Position numbers and translations under genes: made by a program
Source: Belliella buryatensis
GTDB lineage: Bacteria > Bacteroidota > Bacteroidia > Cytophagales > Cyclobacteriaceae
Length of the DNA stretch: 64,000 bases
NCBI RefSeq assembly: GCF_900188245.1
Contig: NZ_FZOK01000012.1
Location: 98,247 to 162,246 of the forward strand
Direction of reading: 5' to 3'
Shown here: positions 27,270 to 36,637 of the stretch, in pieces
How the letters are laid out: each line of letters begins with the position of its first letter
Position numbering within the stretch: position 1 is the first letter of the stretch
Notes under the pieces: model-generated
Database searches by the model: none
What the model saw: only the letters and a program-made list of their open reading frames with translations
Told to the model about the DNA's origin: nothing

Positions 27270-29495
27270 ATGAAAGACTTTAAACTCCCAAACACCAACA
27301 GAAGATCATTTTTAAAAGCTTCCGGACAATTACTTATAAGCTTTCATCTTTTTCCCCTCGCCTTTTGCAGTCCCAAAGAAGCTGAAGAATTGAATACTTT
27401 ATATGAAGGGATTCCTGAGCGGGCACATCAGGGGAAAGATATCATTGATTCTTGGATCAGATTGGATGCTGATGGCCATGTTACGGTATTGACTGGCAAG
27501 CAAGAACTCGGTCAAGGCATCAGAACAGCATTGATGCAGATTGCTGCTGAAGAACTTGATGTCCCTTTTGAAATCTGTCATATCATCAATGGAGACACAG
27601 GTCAAACTGCAAATGAAGGCTACACAGCTGGAAGTAATTCAGTCGAAGGTAGCGGAAGTGCTATTCGTCAAGCTGCGGCAGAGGCTAGGTTATACTTACT
27701 CAAAGAAGCTGCGAAAGAATGGGGAGTTTCTATAGATCAACTTGAAGTTAAAGATGGTGTCATACTTGGACCTGAAGGAAAGAAAATATCTTATTGGGAA
27801 ATTTTGGATGGTAAGTTTTTAGAAGGAAATATCACTGGAGAGGCAAAAATCAAGTCTCCTGAAAAGCATCAAATCATTGGAAAAACGTTTCAACGAGCAG
27901 AAATCCTAGACATGGTTCAGGGAAAAGCTCACTTTGTACATGATTTGAGATTTCCGGATATGCTACACGCGAGAGTGGTCCATCCACCTTCGTATGGTTC
28001 AAAACTAAAATCGCTCGATACTGACTTAATTTCAGGAATGGCAGGGATTGAAAAAGTCATTGTCGATGGAAGTTTTGTGGCTGTTGTTGCCAAAAGAGAA
28101 TATCAAGCCATCAAAGCTTGGCAAAAAATCAAAGAAATATGTCAGTGGGAAAAATCAGAAATTAAAGTAATGTCTGACGCTCTTTTTGCTGACATGGAGC
28201 GAAATTCCAATTCTCCCCAAGAGGTAGAAAAGCATCCAAATATCAAATCTGTGATTGACAAAGCAACTAGATCACATCAATCCATATACAGAAAACCCTA
28301 TCACATGCACGGGTCTACTGGTCCTGGCTGTGCTGTAGCAAAATGGGAAAATCAGAATTTAACTGTCTGGTCTCCTACTCAGGGTGTTTATCCTTTACAA
28401 AATACACTAGCAGATTTATTGGGATTGGAAAAAGAATATATCAGATGCATAGGTATGCCGGGGTCTGGCTGCTATGGCCACAACAGCGCTGATGATGTTT
28501 CGGCAGAAGCAGCATTGATTGCCAAGCAGCTTCCTGGCAAGCATATCAGACTTCAATGGATGCGGGGTAACGAGCATCAATGGGAGCCTTATGGATCAGC
28601 AATGCAGATTGCGCTTGAAGCAGGTATAGATCAAGAAGGCAAAATCACAGCTTGGAAAACACAGATTTGGTCAGATACCCATAGCACCCGACCAAATGGC
28701 CGAGCCGGACATTATATCTCAGCCAGACATTTAGAAAATGCTTTTGAATTTCAAAAAGGAGGGTTTTCAGGTGGATCCTACAGAAATGCTTCTCCACTTT
28801 ATACTATTCCAGATAGGAAGCTCTTACTCCATAATTATGAAGGACCATTAAGAACTTCTGCTTTAAGGGGATTGGGTGCTTATGGAAATATTTTTGCTTT
28901 GGAGTCATTTATAGACGAATTGGCAGTTCTTGCTGAGATTGATCCTTTTGAGTTTAGGATCAAAAACCTAGATAATCCAAGAGCCATTGAAGTGATCAAA
29001 ACACTGAAAAGTAAATGTAATTGGGAAAATAGAGATCAAAGTGGGCGAGTAGGCTATGGGTTAGCATTTGCTCAATACAAAAACTCAGCTTCTTATTATG
29101 CTGTACTTGCGGAAGTCCACAAGAGTCCGAAAGAAGGTAAATTCAGATTGCACAAACTCACTGGAGTCATTGATTCTGGTCAGTGCATCAATCCTGATGG
29201 GTTAAAAAACCAAACCGAAGGAGGCATGATCCAATCCGCAAGTTGGACGATCATGGAAGCGGTGCAATATGATGCAAATGGTGTCACAAGTAAAGACTGG
29301 AACTCCTACCCCATCATGCGGACAAATGATGTTCCTGAAGTCGAAGTACATATCATCAATCGGCCGGAAGAAAAACCGCTTGGCGCTGGCGAGGCAGCTC
29401 AGGGCCCAGTCGCTGCAGCAATTGTCAATGCTTTGTCTTCACTTTTGGAAAAAAGGGTTTATGAATTGCCTTTGAAGGAGTATTTTGAGGTTTGA
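27270..29495 (+). CDS. Molybdopterin-binding large subunit of a molybdenum hydroxylase
   Basis: A 741-residue xanthine-oxidase-superfamily protein of the periplasmic isoquinoline-oxidoreductase beta type. It begins with a Tat-like signal (NRRSFLKASGQLLISFHLF). Cofactor-contact motifs include TGKQELGQGIRTALMQIAAEE, TAGSNSVEGSGSAIRQAA, GMPGSGCYGHNSADDVSAEA and LRGLGAYGNIFALE. The catalytic Glu lies in LGAGEAAQGPVAAAIVNALS near the C-terminus. No FAD subunit or cytochrome c gene accompanies the pair, so the final electron acceptor is unclear. Hydroxylation of an aldehyde or N-heterocycle is the family reaction; the real substrate cannot be read. Confidence 0.92.
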   Translation: MKDFKLPNTNRRSFLKASGQLLISFHLFPLAFCSPKEAEELNTLYEGIPERAHQGKDIIDSWIRLDADGHVTVLTGKQELGQGIRTALMQIAAEELDVPFEICHIINGDTGQTANEGYTAGSNSVEGSGSAIRQAAAEARLYLLKEAAKEWGVSIDQLEVKDGVILGPEGKKISYWEILDGKFLEGNITGEAKIKSPEKHQIIGKTFQRAEILDMVQGKAHFVHDLRFPDMLHARVVHPPSYGSKLKSLDTDLISGMAGIEKVIVDGSFVAVVAKREYQAIKAWQKIKEICQWEKSEIKVMSDALFADMERNSNSPQEVEKHPNIKSVIDKATRSHQSIYRKPYHMHGSTGPGCAVAKWENQNLTVWSPTQGVYPLQNTLADLLGLEKEYIRCIGMPGSGCYGHNSADDVSAEAALIAKQLPGKHIRLQWMRGNEHQWEPYGSAMQIALEAGIDQEGKITAWKTQIWSDTHSTRPNGRAGHYISARHLENAFEFQKGGFSGGSYRNASPLYTIPDRKLLLHNYEGPLRTSALRGLGAYGNIFALESFIDELAVLAEIDPFEFRIKNLDNPRAIEVIKTLKSKCNWENRDQSGRVGYGLAFAQYKNSASYYAVLAEVHKSPKEGKFRLHKLTGVIDSGQCINPDGLKNQTEGGMIQSASWTIMEAVQYDANGVTSKDWNSYPIMRTNDVPEVEVHIINRPEEKPLGAGEAAQGPVAAAIVNALSSLLEKRVYELPLKEYFEV

Positions 29496-29513
29496 TTTTT
29501 ATAAAAACTAATT

Positions 29514-30821
29514 CTATAAAGGAATCTTCACCAACTCTCTTCCTCCTCTCGGACTTGAAACAGGAAAGAGCAGTGAATTGCCATCATCCCCCCAAGAAAT
29601 TGAAGAACCAATCTTAGTAATTCTATAATCAGACTTCAGAATACTGAAAAATGTCATCTGCTTCAACTCTTTAGAAACCAAATCAAGCAACCAAACCTGT
29701 GAAATTCCAGAACGATCAGATATGAAAGCTAGCTTATTAGCATCGACCGGTGAAAAAGAAGGCGAAAAATCACTCCATTGGGAAACCATTAAATCTACTT
29801 TTTGCCCTCCACCTGCCATGTCAAATCCGAAAATTTGGTATACTGGCCTATCGTTAAACAATTGTAAGTGATCTACAGCCACCATTTCTGTGAGCTGAGA
29901 AACATCCAAGCCATAAAAAGGAGCCATCCCTGCTAAGAGTTCAGGATCCCGGAAAGAAGGAAATACCAGGGTAGAACCTCCTGAAAAATCACGTTGCCAC
30001 AAACCAAAATCCTCTCTATTTAAGGAATCTGAATAAAAAAACACTTGCTCATCATCTTTGCTGAAACTTGGTAAGTATTGTTGATGAAAGCCCCCACTGA
30101 TTAAGGTGAATTCTTCTCCTTCCAAATCAAATATTTCTAAATGGGAAGGCAAAACTCCTTGTACAGATTGAGAAAGTCCTGTTGTGGTGACGTAAATCAG
30201 CCTCTTCCCATCCGATGACCAATTAGGTTGGTTGGCATTTCTTTTTACTAATTGATGTTGCTGTGTTTCTTTATCCCAAATAAAAAGACTTAAGGCTCGG
30301 CGCTCCTCCCCTCCTTCTGTAAATTGTACATCAGAAACATAGGCCACTTGACTACCCAAAGGACTTAGCCTAGGATGCATAAGTGCGTGACCAGACATAT
30401 CTAACCGAAAAACCAATTCAATTACTTGAACCTCCGCTGGAATAATCATAACCGTATTGGAATCAACCGAAGTACCTGCCCTATTGGACTTGATAAAAAA
30501 TTCATAGGCTTCTCCCTTTCTTACATCTCCAAACAAAAATTGATTGGTACCGCTAGGCAAGCGAATTACTCTTTCAAAATTTTGAGCACCGGGTCTTTTT
30601 ACAAACAGTTCATAATTACTGGCACTTACCTCATTTCGGATACAGTTAAACCCATTACAAATTCTTACATCCCCCCATTGAAGCATAATATTTCCATCTT
30701 CCGTAAGATCAGAATAAAGTGTGGATATCGCTATAGATGCTCCTTCAGGAATGGTATCTTCATATTGCTTTTCACAACTGAATAAAAGAAATATAAAAAT
30801 AATCGCACTTAGCTTTTTCAT
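29514..30821 (-). CDS. Lipoprotein with fibronectin-like domain and TolB-like propeller
   Basis: A 435-residue lipoprotein (lipobox FLLFSC at about residues 11-16). Residues about 30-130 look like a fibronectin type III domain, with the strand ending NTVMIIPAEV. Next come PD40/TolB-like blades: HPRLSPLGSQVAYVSDV, QPNWSSDGKRLIYVT, LPSFSKDDEQVFFYSD, FSPSFSPVDANKLAFISDRSGISQVW and ISWGDDGNSLLFPVSS. These S-x-D-G-x-x-I-x-Y/F-x-S repeats form a scaffold and suggest binding, not catalysis. It is convergent with the molybdenum hydroxylase pair. No specific partner can be named. Confidence 0.8.
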   Translation of the reverse strand: MKKLSAIIFIFLLFSCEKQYEDTIPEGASIAISTLYSDLTEDGNIMLQWGDVRICNGFNCIRNEVSASNYELFVKRPGAQNFERVIRLPSGTNQFLFGDVRKGEAYEFFIKSNRAGTSVDSNTVMIIPAEVQVIELVFRLDMSGHALMHPRLSPLGSQVAYVSDVQFTEGGEERRALSLFIWDKETQQHQLVKRNANQPNWSSDGKRLIYVTTTGLSQSVQGVLPSHLEIFDLEGEEFTLISGGFHQQYLPSFSKDDEQVFFYSDSLNREDFGLWQRDFSGGSTLVFPSFRDPELLAGMAPFYGLDVSQLTEMVAVDHLQLFNDRPVYQIFGFDMAGGGQKVDLMVSQWSDFSPSFSPVDANKLAFISDRSGISQVWLLDLVSKELKQMTFFSILKSDYRITKIGSSISWGDDGNSLLFPVSSPRGGRELVKIPL

Positions 30822-30864
30822 GAATGTCAGTTATAAGCATTCTAAATTTGGGATCTATGTTCTA

Positions 30865-31050
30865 ATGACGGAAAAATTTAGCAAAACGCTACAAAGAATC
30901 TTACTTTCACCAAAAACAGGATTAGTTTATGGAATCTTGGGAATTATTGGACATTTTGTACACGTTCAAACGATCTCAAAACATAGTTTCAACCTTTTAC
31001 TTGTCGGCTTTATCGCCTTGGCACTTGGAACCTCTTTAAAAGGTATTTAA
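30865..31050 (+). CDS. Small two-span membrane protein
   Basis: A 61-residue protein from the ATG at 30865 (MTEKFSKTLQRILLSP). It has two hydrophobic segments (TGLVYGILGIIGHFVHVQ and FNLLLVGFIALALGTSL) separated by a short loop, with a basic N-terminus. An open frame extends upstream to 30721 but crosses the start of the divergent lipoprotein gene and is unlikely. No family recognised. A hairpin follows at 31087-31145. Confidence 0.5.
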   Translation: MTEKFSKTLQRILLSPKTGLVYGILGIIGHFVHVQTISKHSFNLLLVGFIALALGTSLKGI

Positions 31051-31086
31051 AAATAAAAAGGAATTATTCCATTATCACTAAATTAA

Positions 31087-31145
31087 AGAGGCTGTCCTAA
31101 ATTGAAATTCAATATCCTATTTGACTTCATGTTTAAGACAGCTTG
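31087..31145. terminator. Imperfect hairpin between convergent genes
   Basis: AGGCTGTCCTAAA and TTTAAGACAGCTT form a long imperfect stem. It resembles the GGCTGTC hairpin at 50908-50929. It lies between the small membrane protein gene and the end of the convergent propeller lipoprotein gene. Confidence 0.4.
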
Positions 31146-31172
31146 TTTCTTTAATTTTTTATAAATGATTTT

Positions 31173-32315
31173 TTATTTCCTGATCAATTGAAGTTTATAA
31201 AAAGTGACATAATCTCGTTCTTCCCCGATAAAATCATCATCTCTCACTGCGTAAAATGGTTTATCTACTGATTCTATATTCATTATTCTGCCTATTCTGT
31301 AAGGGACATTAATTTCATTGGAAAGCAAACCTTTCGGCGATATTATTTTCAAAATTTGATTTTGAAAATCTTTGAATTTGGGGAAATTAGCGGGGTCATT
31401 TAACTCATGCTGGATAAATACTTCTTCTTCAATCCCTTCAGTGTAATAGACAATAGCTGCTTCTTTAGTTACAAAAAACTGTTGAATATCTCCATCTAGC
31501 ATCCTGTTGTAAGAAATATACTGATATTTTTCTGAGTGCTCTCCATTATCCTCAAAATTGGTTGGCTGAAAATCAATGGTATTCAAATAATCTCCTCCTT
31601 TACTTAAATCAAAAGTATGAATCATAGATTCATTACTTAGGGTTAAGTGAAGTATATCCCCAGAAACACCAAATTGGACCCAAGGTCTTTCGAAGTATTT
31701 ATCTGAGGAATATCTTGAAGTATTTGGGATTTTAATTATAGGCTTTGAACCTCCTGTGCGTGGATCAATTTTTTCCAAGAGAAAGTGATCTCGGAAAAAA
31801 TGTGGATCGTAAGGGTTTGCTCCGTCCCTACCTGGATAAAAACTTATCAATGAATCTTTCCAGTGATCCAAATTTCTCAGAAGGCCTCCACCATCCTTTG
31901 CTTCACTAAGAAATGAAAGTTTTATTTGTCGTTTTAAAGATAGATCCTCGTTTAATTCATACAACCAACCCATAAAACTTGCCGCAAAAAGCCTTCCATC
32001 CTCCCTGTATCTCAACTGTGTTGGGTACTGGACTTTTCCAGGCCCATCTTTTGGATAAGACGACACGTAAGAGATGTCTCCAGATGAATCAAACTCGATT
32101 AGTTTATTTTCCTGAAAATTGAAAAACACTCCTTTGCCATTTCTGAAATCCCCTCCATCTACACTACCCAAATAATCTACCTGAATAGAATCCAAAATCA
32201 CAAGCTCCCACTCATTAGAAACTCCTTGGTTTTGAGAGTCATGCCTTGGCTCTGAGCAAGCTAGCGCTACCACTCCTATTATCAATGAAGTTTTCACTAG
32301 GTCGAATTTGTTCAT
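31173..32315 (-). CDS. Six-bladed beta-propeller lipoprotein (second of a pair)
   Basis: A 380-residue lipoprotein (lipobox GVVALACSEP). The body has repeated strands of the Bacteroidota six-bladed propeller family (LDSIQVDYLG, GKGVFFNFQENKLIEFDSSGDI, DGRLFAASFMGWLYELNED, GVSGDILHLTLSNESMIHTFDLS). No catalytic residues are evident. It overlaps the upstream gene by four bases, so the two are translated together, and both share the opening motif V-I-L/V-D-S-x-x-x-x-x-L-G. Probably a surface or periplasmic binding protein; ligand unknown. Confidence 0.75.
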   Translation of the reverse strand: MNKFDLVKTSLIIGVVALACSEPRHDSQNQGVSNEWELVILDSIQVDYLGSVDGGDFRNGKGVFFNFQENKLIEFDSSGDISYVSSYPKDGPGKVQYPTQLRYREDGRLFAASFMGWLYELNEDLSLKRQIKLSFLSEAKDGGGLLRNLDHWKDSLISFYPGRDGANPYDPHFFRDHFLLEKIDPRTGGSKPIIKIPNTSRYSSDKYFERPWVQFGVSGDILHLTLSNESMIHTFDLSKGGDYLNTIDFQPTNFEDNGEHSEKYQYISYNRMLDGDIQQFFVTKEAAIVYYTEGIEEEVFIQHELNDPANFPKFKDFQNQILKIISPKGLLSNEINVPYRIGRIMNIESVDKPFYAVRDDDFIGEERDYVTFYKLQLIRK

Positions 32316-33496
32316 TTCTCCACTAATTTAACCTTATAAACCCTTAAAAAATCCTCTTCCTCTTCAATATTAGGACTTCTCTGCATCCATAAGAATCCAC
32401 CTCCTGATGCAAAACCACTTGTGCTTACCCCATCAATAAATGGAATATTTCCGACTTGTAATAAACTCTCCTTTTCAAGAATCATCATTCCTTGGGACAC
32501 CTCTTCAGCTGCTTTGGCATAAAGCCTTTCTGATTCTTCTTGATTTCCTGATTCCCAAAGTGCATCAAGTTCTTTCATTATACTTTCAGGAATCCCTCCA
32601 TAATAGTGCAGGATAAGGTAATCATCCACTACGTGGATATTTCTAATCGCTGGCGTACTTCCTTTAATCGTGACAGATCCTTTGTAAAACTCTTCCCTAG
32701 ACGTCAAAGGCAGCTTTTCAAAACCCGGAATGATAAGATCGACCGTACTTTCTAACTCAGCTCCTGTCTGACTGAGCTTGTAAACACGCAATTTAGGTTC
32801 TCCTCCTAATGCAACATAAAGTCGATCACCACTCGCTTCCAAAGCTGGCGCGTAATCACTCTCATAAAATCCATTACCATTCAAAAATAAACTCCCTTCT
32901 TCAAAGGGTACTATTTCAGTAAATTCACCAAGTTCTATGTCAATAAGTTCAATCGCCCTGAATTCATCATAAAACCGCTGTTCCCCTGGATAGGTATCCC
33001 TTGTTCTCACCGATTTGCTCAATAAATACGGCTTGCCAATCAAATTCACTGTTTCCATCCCCTTACCAACAAAACTCATAAAGCCTGCCCCTCCTAAAGA
33101 TTCAGGATGAGACATTTTCTTAACCATATTACCACCTAGGTCAAAAACAAAAACACCATTCATACCTGCCAAAGCAACTTGCTCTTCATCTATGAATCCT
33201 GGAAATTCCATCAAAAAACCATATGCATCAGGTGTGTCTCCTTTTTTAGAAAATCTACCAATAATTGTCCCATTCCTATCAGTAAAGAGAAACTCTTTGC
33301 TAGAATAATCATAGAATGCAAATCGATCCGCCAAAGGGCTGACGTCCACAAGCATAGGGCTACCTAAAACATTGATTTCTAATGAATCGACAATGACCAA
33401 AGAATAGCCATCTTCATTTTCAAAGCTTTGCTCTTTCGGACCGGAACATGAAATTATGGCTACTAGAACAAGGTATAAGTAAATGATCTGTTTCAT
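32312..33496 (-). CDS. Six-bladed beta-propeller lipoprotein (first of a pair)
   Basis: A 394-residue lipoprotein (lipobox LVAIISCSGP). It opens with YSLVIVDSLEINVLGSPMLV, the propeller-family start, followed by blade-like repeats (DRFAFYDYSSKEFLFTDRNGT, EQVALAGMNGVFVFDLGGNMV, GDRLYVALGGEPKLRVYKLS). A charged helical insert (about 310-340, ESIMKELDALWESGNQEESE) interrupts the propeller. Paralogous in layout to the next gene, with which it overlaps by four bases. No enzyme motif. Confidence 0.75.
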   Translation of the reverse strand: MKQIIYLYLVLVAIISCSGPKEQSFENEDGYSLVIVDSLEINVLGSPMLVDVSPLADRFAFYDYSSKEFLFTDRNGTIIGRFSKKGDTPDAYGFLMEFPGFIDEEQVALAGMNGVFVFDLGGNMVKKMSHPESLGGAGFMSFVGKGMETVNLIGKPYLLSKSVRTRDTYPGEQRFYDEFRAIELIDIELGEFTEIVPFEEGSLFLNGNGFYESDYAPALEASGDRLYVALGGEPKLRVYKLSQTGAELESTVDLIIPGFEKLPLTSREEFYKGSVTIKGSTPAIRNIHVVDDYLILHYYGGIPESIMKELDALWESGNQEESERLYAKAAEEVSQGMMILEKESLLQVGNIPFIDGVSTSGFASGGGFLWMQRSPNIEEEEDFLRVYKVKLVEK

Positions 33497-33589
33497 AGAA
33501 AAGCTTTATCAATTAAGAAGTTAAATGTGATTTAAAAATCGACTATTAATTATAGTATAAAAAATAGGTTTTCCCAAAACTAACTAAAA

Positions 33590-33630
33590 TAAAAAAAAGG
33601 TGACCACCTTTCGGTAGCCACCTTTTTTAG
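33590..33630 (-). terminator. Terminator after rpsA
   Basis: A GGTG...CACC-based imperfect stem (33599-33622) flanked by an A run on one side and a T run on the other. It sits between the rpsA stop and the convergent-side lipoprotein start, so it can stop rpsA transcripts. Confidence 0.65.
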
Positions 33631-33676
33631 TATAGGATAAGCTAAGTCTAAAGTCTTACGTCTTTAGTCTCTTGTC

Positions 33677-35446
33677 TTATTTTTTCCCACCTTCCATCTT
33701 CTCTTTCAACTCAGCTAATGCATCCAAGTCACCTAGGGTTGACTTTTCAGCTGGAGCTGAAGAAGCTGGAGTATCTTCTTTCTTCTTAGCTTTCTTAGGG
33801 GCAGCAGCTGGTTTAGCTTCTTCTCTGAAAGTAGCAGTGTGAGAAAGTACGATTCTCTTATCATCCTTAGAGAATTCAGTCACTTTGAACTCGATAGACT
33901 CACCTACTTCTACTGAAGTACCGTCAGCTTTCTCCAAGTTTTTAGAAGTAGCAAATCCTTCAAGACCATAAGGAAGTTCAAGAACTGCACCTTTATCATT
34001 TTTAGAAACGACAGTACACTTATGATCAGATCCTACAGGGAATATACCTTCGAATGTATCCCATGGATTCTCTTCCAATTGCTTATGACCTAGTGCCAAT
34101 CTTCTATTCTCAACATCTAGCTCAAGTACTGCTACATCAAGATTGTCACCAACCTTAACGAATTCAGATGGATGCTTGATTTTCTTAGTCCAAGAAAGGT
34201 CTGAAACGTGAACTAGACCATCGATACCTTCTTCCAATTCAAGGAATAGACCGAAGTTAGTCAAGTTTCTAACCACACCAGTGTGCTTAGTACCTACAGC
34301 ATATTTAGCTGCCATGTCACCTTTAGTCCAAGGATCTTCAGTCAATTGCTTGATGCCAAGAGACATTTTTCTCTCGTCTTTATCAAGAGTCAATACCACT
34401 GCTTCGATTTCATCACCTACTTTTACAAAGTCAGCAGGGTTTCTTAAGTGCTGAGACCAGCTCATTTCAGAAACGTGAATTAAACCTTCTACTCCAGCAG
34501 CAAGCTCAAGGAATGCACCGTAGTCAGCTACGTTGACAATTTTACCTTTAACTTTTGAACCCACTTCAAGATCAGCAGAAAGTGCATCCCAAGGATGAGC
34601 AGTAAGCTGCTTCATACCCAATGATATTCTCTTCTTGTCATCATCAAAGTCAAGAACAACGATCTGAACTTTGTCATCAAGGTTAAGAACTTCTTCTGGA
34701 TGATTGATTCTACCCCAAGAGATATCAGTAATGTGAAGTAAACCATCAACACCACCCAAATCGATGAATACACCGAAGTTTGTCATGTTTTTGATCACAC
34801 CTTCTAGCACTTGACCTTTCTCAAGGTTGTTCAAGATCTCAGCTTTTTGCTTCTCAAGATCTTTCTCGATCAACACTTTGTGAGATACTACTACGTTATC
34901 GTTAGTGTGGTTAATTTTCACCACTTTCACTTCCATTTTCTTACCTACATAGATATCAAAATCTCTGATAGGCTTCACGTCGATCTGAGAACCTGGTAAG
35001 AATGCTTCTACACCGTAGATATCTACGATCAAACCACCCTTAGTTCTTCTTTTTACAAGACCTTCGATTACGTTATCATGCTCCAATGCCGCTTCGATAT
35101 CACTCCAAGCACGGACCATTCTAGCTTTCTTTCTAGAAAGAACCAACTGACCAAGTGAGTTTTCTTGCTCTTCGATGAACAATTCCACCTCATCACCAAT
35201 CTTAAGGTCTGGAAGGTCTCTGAATTCTGTTCTTGGTACCAAACCGTCAGATTTGAAACCAATATTGATGATCACATCTTTGTCATTGATACCTACTACA
35301 GTACCTTTGATGACTTCTTTTTCGGTGATCTCGTTCAAAGTCCCAGCATAAAGAGCTTCCATTTCGGCTCTTTTGTCTTTAGAATAACCTTCACCAAAAC
35401 CTTTGGTGTCGAAATCTTCCCAGTTAAAATCTTTTTGATTAGACAT
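33677..35446 (-). CDS. rpsA: 30S ribosomal protein S1
   Basis: A 589-residue RNA-binding protein with six S1/OB-fold domains, each showing the G-x-V-x-x-I/V...G-x-F/L-V/L...G-L-V/L-H-V/I-S-D/E pattern: starts near residues 31, 118, 205, 290, 375 and 462. It unfolds mRNA on the 30S subunit, especially important where Shine-Dalgarno pairing is rare, as in Bacteroidota. The start is the ATG at 35446 (MSNQKDFNWED); an in-frame ATG 39 bases upstream adds an unlikely extension. The C-terminus is Ala/Lys-rich. A -7 box lies about 115 bases upstream. Confidence 0.96.
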   Translation of the reverse strand: MSNQKDFNWEDFDTKGFGEGYSKDKRAEMEALYAGTLNEITEKEVIKGTVVGINDKDVIINIGFKSDGLVPRTEFRDLPDLKIGDEVELFIEEQENSLGQLVLSRKKARMVRAWSDIEAALEHDNVIEGLVKRRTKGGLIVDIYGVEAFLPGSQIDVKPIRDFDIYVGKKMEVKVVKINHTNDNVVVSHKVLIEKDLEKQKAEILNNLEKGQVLEGVIKNMTNFGVFIDLGGVDGLLHITDISWGRINHPEEVLNLDDKVQIVVLDFDDDKKRISLGMKQLTAHPWDALSADLEVGSKVKGKIVNVADYGAFLELAAGVEGLIHVSEMSWSQHLRNPADFVKVGDEIEAVVLTLDKDERKMSLGIKQLTEDPWTKGDMAAKYAVGTKHTGVVRNLTNFGLFLELEEGIDGLVHVSDLSWTKKIKHPSEFVKVGDNLDVAVLELDVENRRLALGHKQLEENPWDTFEGIFPVGSDHKCTVVSKNDKGAVLELPYGLEGFATSKNLEKADGTSVEVGESIEFKVTEFSKDDKRIVLSHTATFREEAKPAAAPKKAKKKEDTPASSAPAEKSTLGDLDALAELKEKMEGGKK

Positions 35447-35558
35447 ATTGCAAATAACCCTGATTTTCAACATCCCTAGGGTCATCGGAATGAGGTTTTT
35501 AGTTTTGGATAAAACCCTGAATTTCAGTTTCCAGAGCCCCGTTCACCCGAACGGACTG

Positions 35559-35566
35559 CAAAGGTA
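35559..35566 (-). promoter_or_regulatory. Putative -7 box of rpsA
   Basis: TACCTTTG on the minus strand fits TANNTTTG, placing transcription start near 35552 and a leader of about 105 bases. No good TTTG is found 19 bases upstream. Confidence 0.45.
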
Positions 35567-35672
35567 CTGATTTTTAATAAAAAGCTTACATGAGATTAAA
35601 AAAAACACTCACTATTGATACGGTGTCTTGTTTTATTTAGCTATTAATCCTGAGAGATTGGAAAAAGCCATC

Positions 35673-35680
35673 TATTTTTG
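35673..35680 (+). promoter_or_regulatory. Putative -7 box of plsC
   Basis: TATTTTTG fits TANNTTTG. It would give a leader of about 90 bases that includes the hairpins at 35691-35716 and 35735-35759. The upstream -33 element is not clear. Confidence 0.35.
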
Positions 35681-35690
35681 TGTAAAACGA

Positions 35691-35716
35691 AACCCATGGA
35701 ATTTCTTCCATGGGTT
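35691..35716. repeat. 11-bp perfect hairpin in the plsC leader
   Basis: The arms 35691-35701 and 35706-35716 are exact reverse complements around TTTC. A second 9-bp stem (35735-35743 with 35751-35759) follows before the ATG. No T run follows on the plus strand, so this is more likely a leader structure or operator than a terminator. Confidence 0.6.
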
Positions 35717-35774
35717 GCAAGCAAAGAGTTAATAATTAATTTTATTTTCCAAAATTAATCAAAGTCCCAACACT

Positions 35775-36503
35775 ATGAAAATTATTCAGTGGATTTATAC
35801 CATCTATGCTGCTGTACTTTTTGCTGTATTCATGCTGATCTTCGGCTGGTTTGTGGTCATCCCATATGCTATATCATCAAAAGCAGGAAAGTTTGCATTT
35901 TTCTTTATCCGTATTTGGGTGAGGGCCTGGTCCACTTTAGTTGGTATTCGATACAAAGTACATGGGAAGGAGCATATTGATCTAGATCAACCATACATTT
36001 ACATCTTTAATCATCGATCATTCATTGACGCTCCAGTCATCCCCATGGCGATCATGCAAGAGGTAAGAGCTATTGGGAAAAAAGAATTGTCTAAGATTCC
36101 TATTTTCGGCTTCATCACCTCCAGACTAGCAGTCTGGGTAGATAGAAAGGATGCAGCATCAAGGAAATCATCTGTCAAAAGGCTACTTGAAATATTACAG
36201 ACAGGAATATCCATAGTGGTTGCTCCAGAAGGAACTAGAAATGATACAAATCAAACTTTACTTCCATTTCAAAAGGGAGCATTCCGAATGGCAATTGACA
36301 CAGGTGTACACATCATGCCCATGGCCGTGATCGGCGCTGACCAAGTTATGCGAAGAGGTTCAATTTTGCTAAGCCCAGGCGTAATCAATATCTATTTTTC
36401 ATCTCCAATTGATCCAAAGCCATATATGCCAACACAGGACATTTCAGGCTTATCAGAAAAATGCTTCAATAGACTAGAAGCGATGATTTTGACTCATGAA
36501 TAA
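35775..36503 (+). CDS. plsC: 1-acyl-sn-glycerol-3-phosphate acyltransferase
   Basis: A 242-residue PlsC-family acyltransferase converting lysophosphatidic acid to phosphatidic acid at the inner membrane. One N-terminal span (IYTIYAAVLFAVFMLIFGWFVV) is followed by the catalytic NHRSFIDAP (HxxxxD), the glycerol-phosphate-binding VWVDRKD and EGTRND, and the later IMPMAVIGAD. Length is normal. It is divergent from rpsA and alone in its transcription unit. Confidence 0.92.
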   Translation: MKIIQWIYTIYAAVLFAVFMLIFGWFVVIPYAISSKAGKFAFFFIRIWVRAWSTLVGIRYKVHGKEHIDLDQPYIYIFNHRSFIDAPVIPMAIMQEVRAIGKKELSKIPIFGFITSRLAVWVDRKDAASRKSSVKRLLEILQTGISIVVAPEGTRNDTNQTLLPFQKGAFRMAIDTGVHIMPMAVIGADQVMRRGSILLSPGVINIYFSSPIDPKPYMPTQDISGLSEKCFNRLEAMILTHE

Positions 36504-36528
36504 ATCATTCTTTTGAATGACCAAAAAG

Positions 36529-36615
36529 CAAAGCGCACTAAACTTTTACAAAATTCGCGACATTGACCTGTATAGGTTAAAATCTTCGTGCTTTATAAAT
36601 GCCTAGTGCGCTTTG
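36529..36615. repeat. 12-bp perfect inverted repeat flanking a 63-base spacer
   Basis: CAAAGCGCACTA (36529-36540) and TAGTGCGCTTTG (36604-36615) are exact reverse complements. The spacer contains a smaller palindrome, ACCTGTATAGGT. It lies between the convergent ends of plsC and the DUF1080 gene. It may be a two-way terminator with a large loop or a small palindromic element. Confidence 0.6.
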
Positions 36616-36637
36616 TGAAAATAATTCCTATTAAGGC

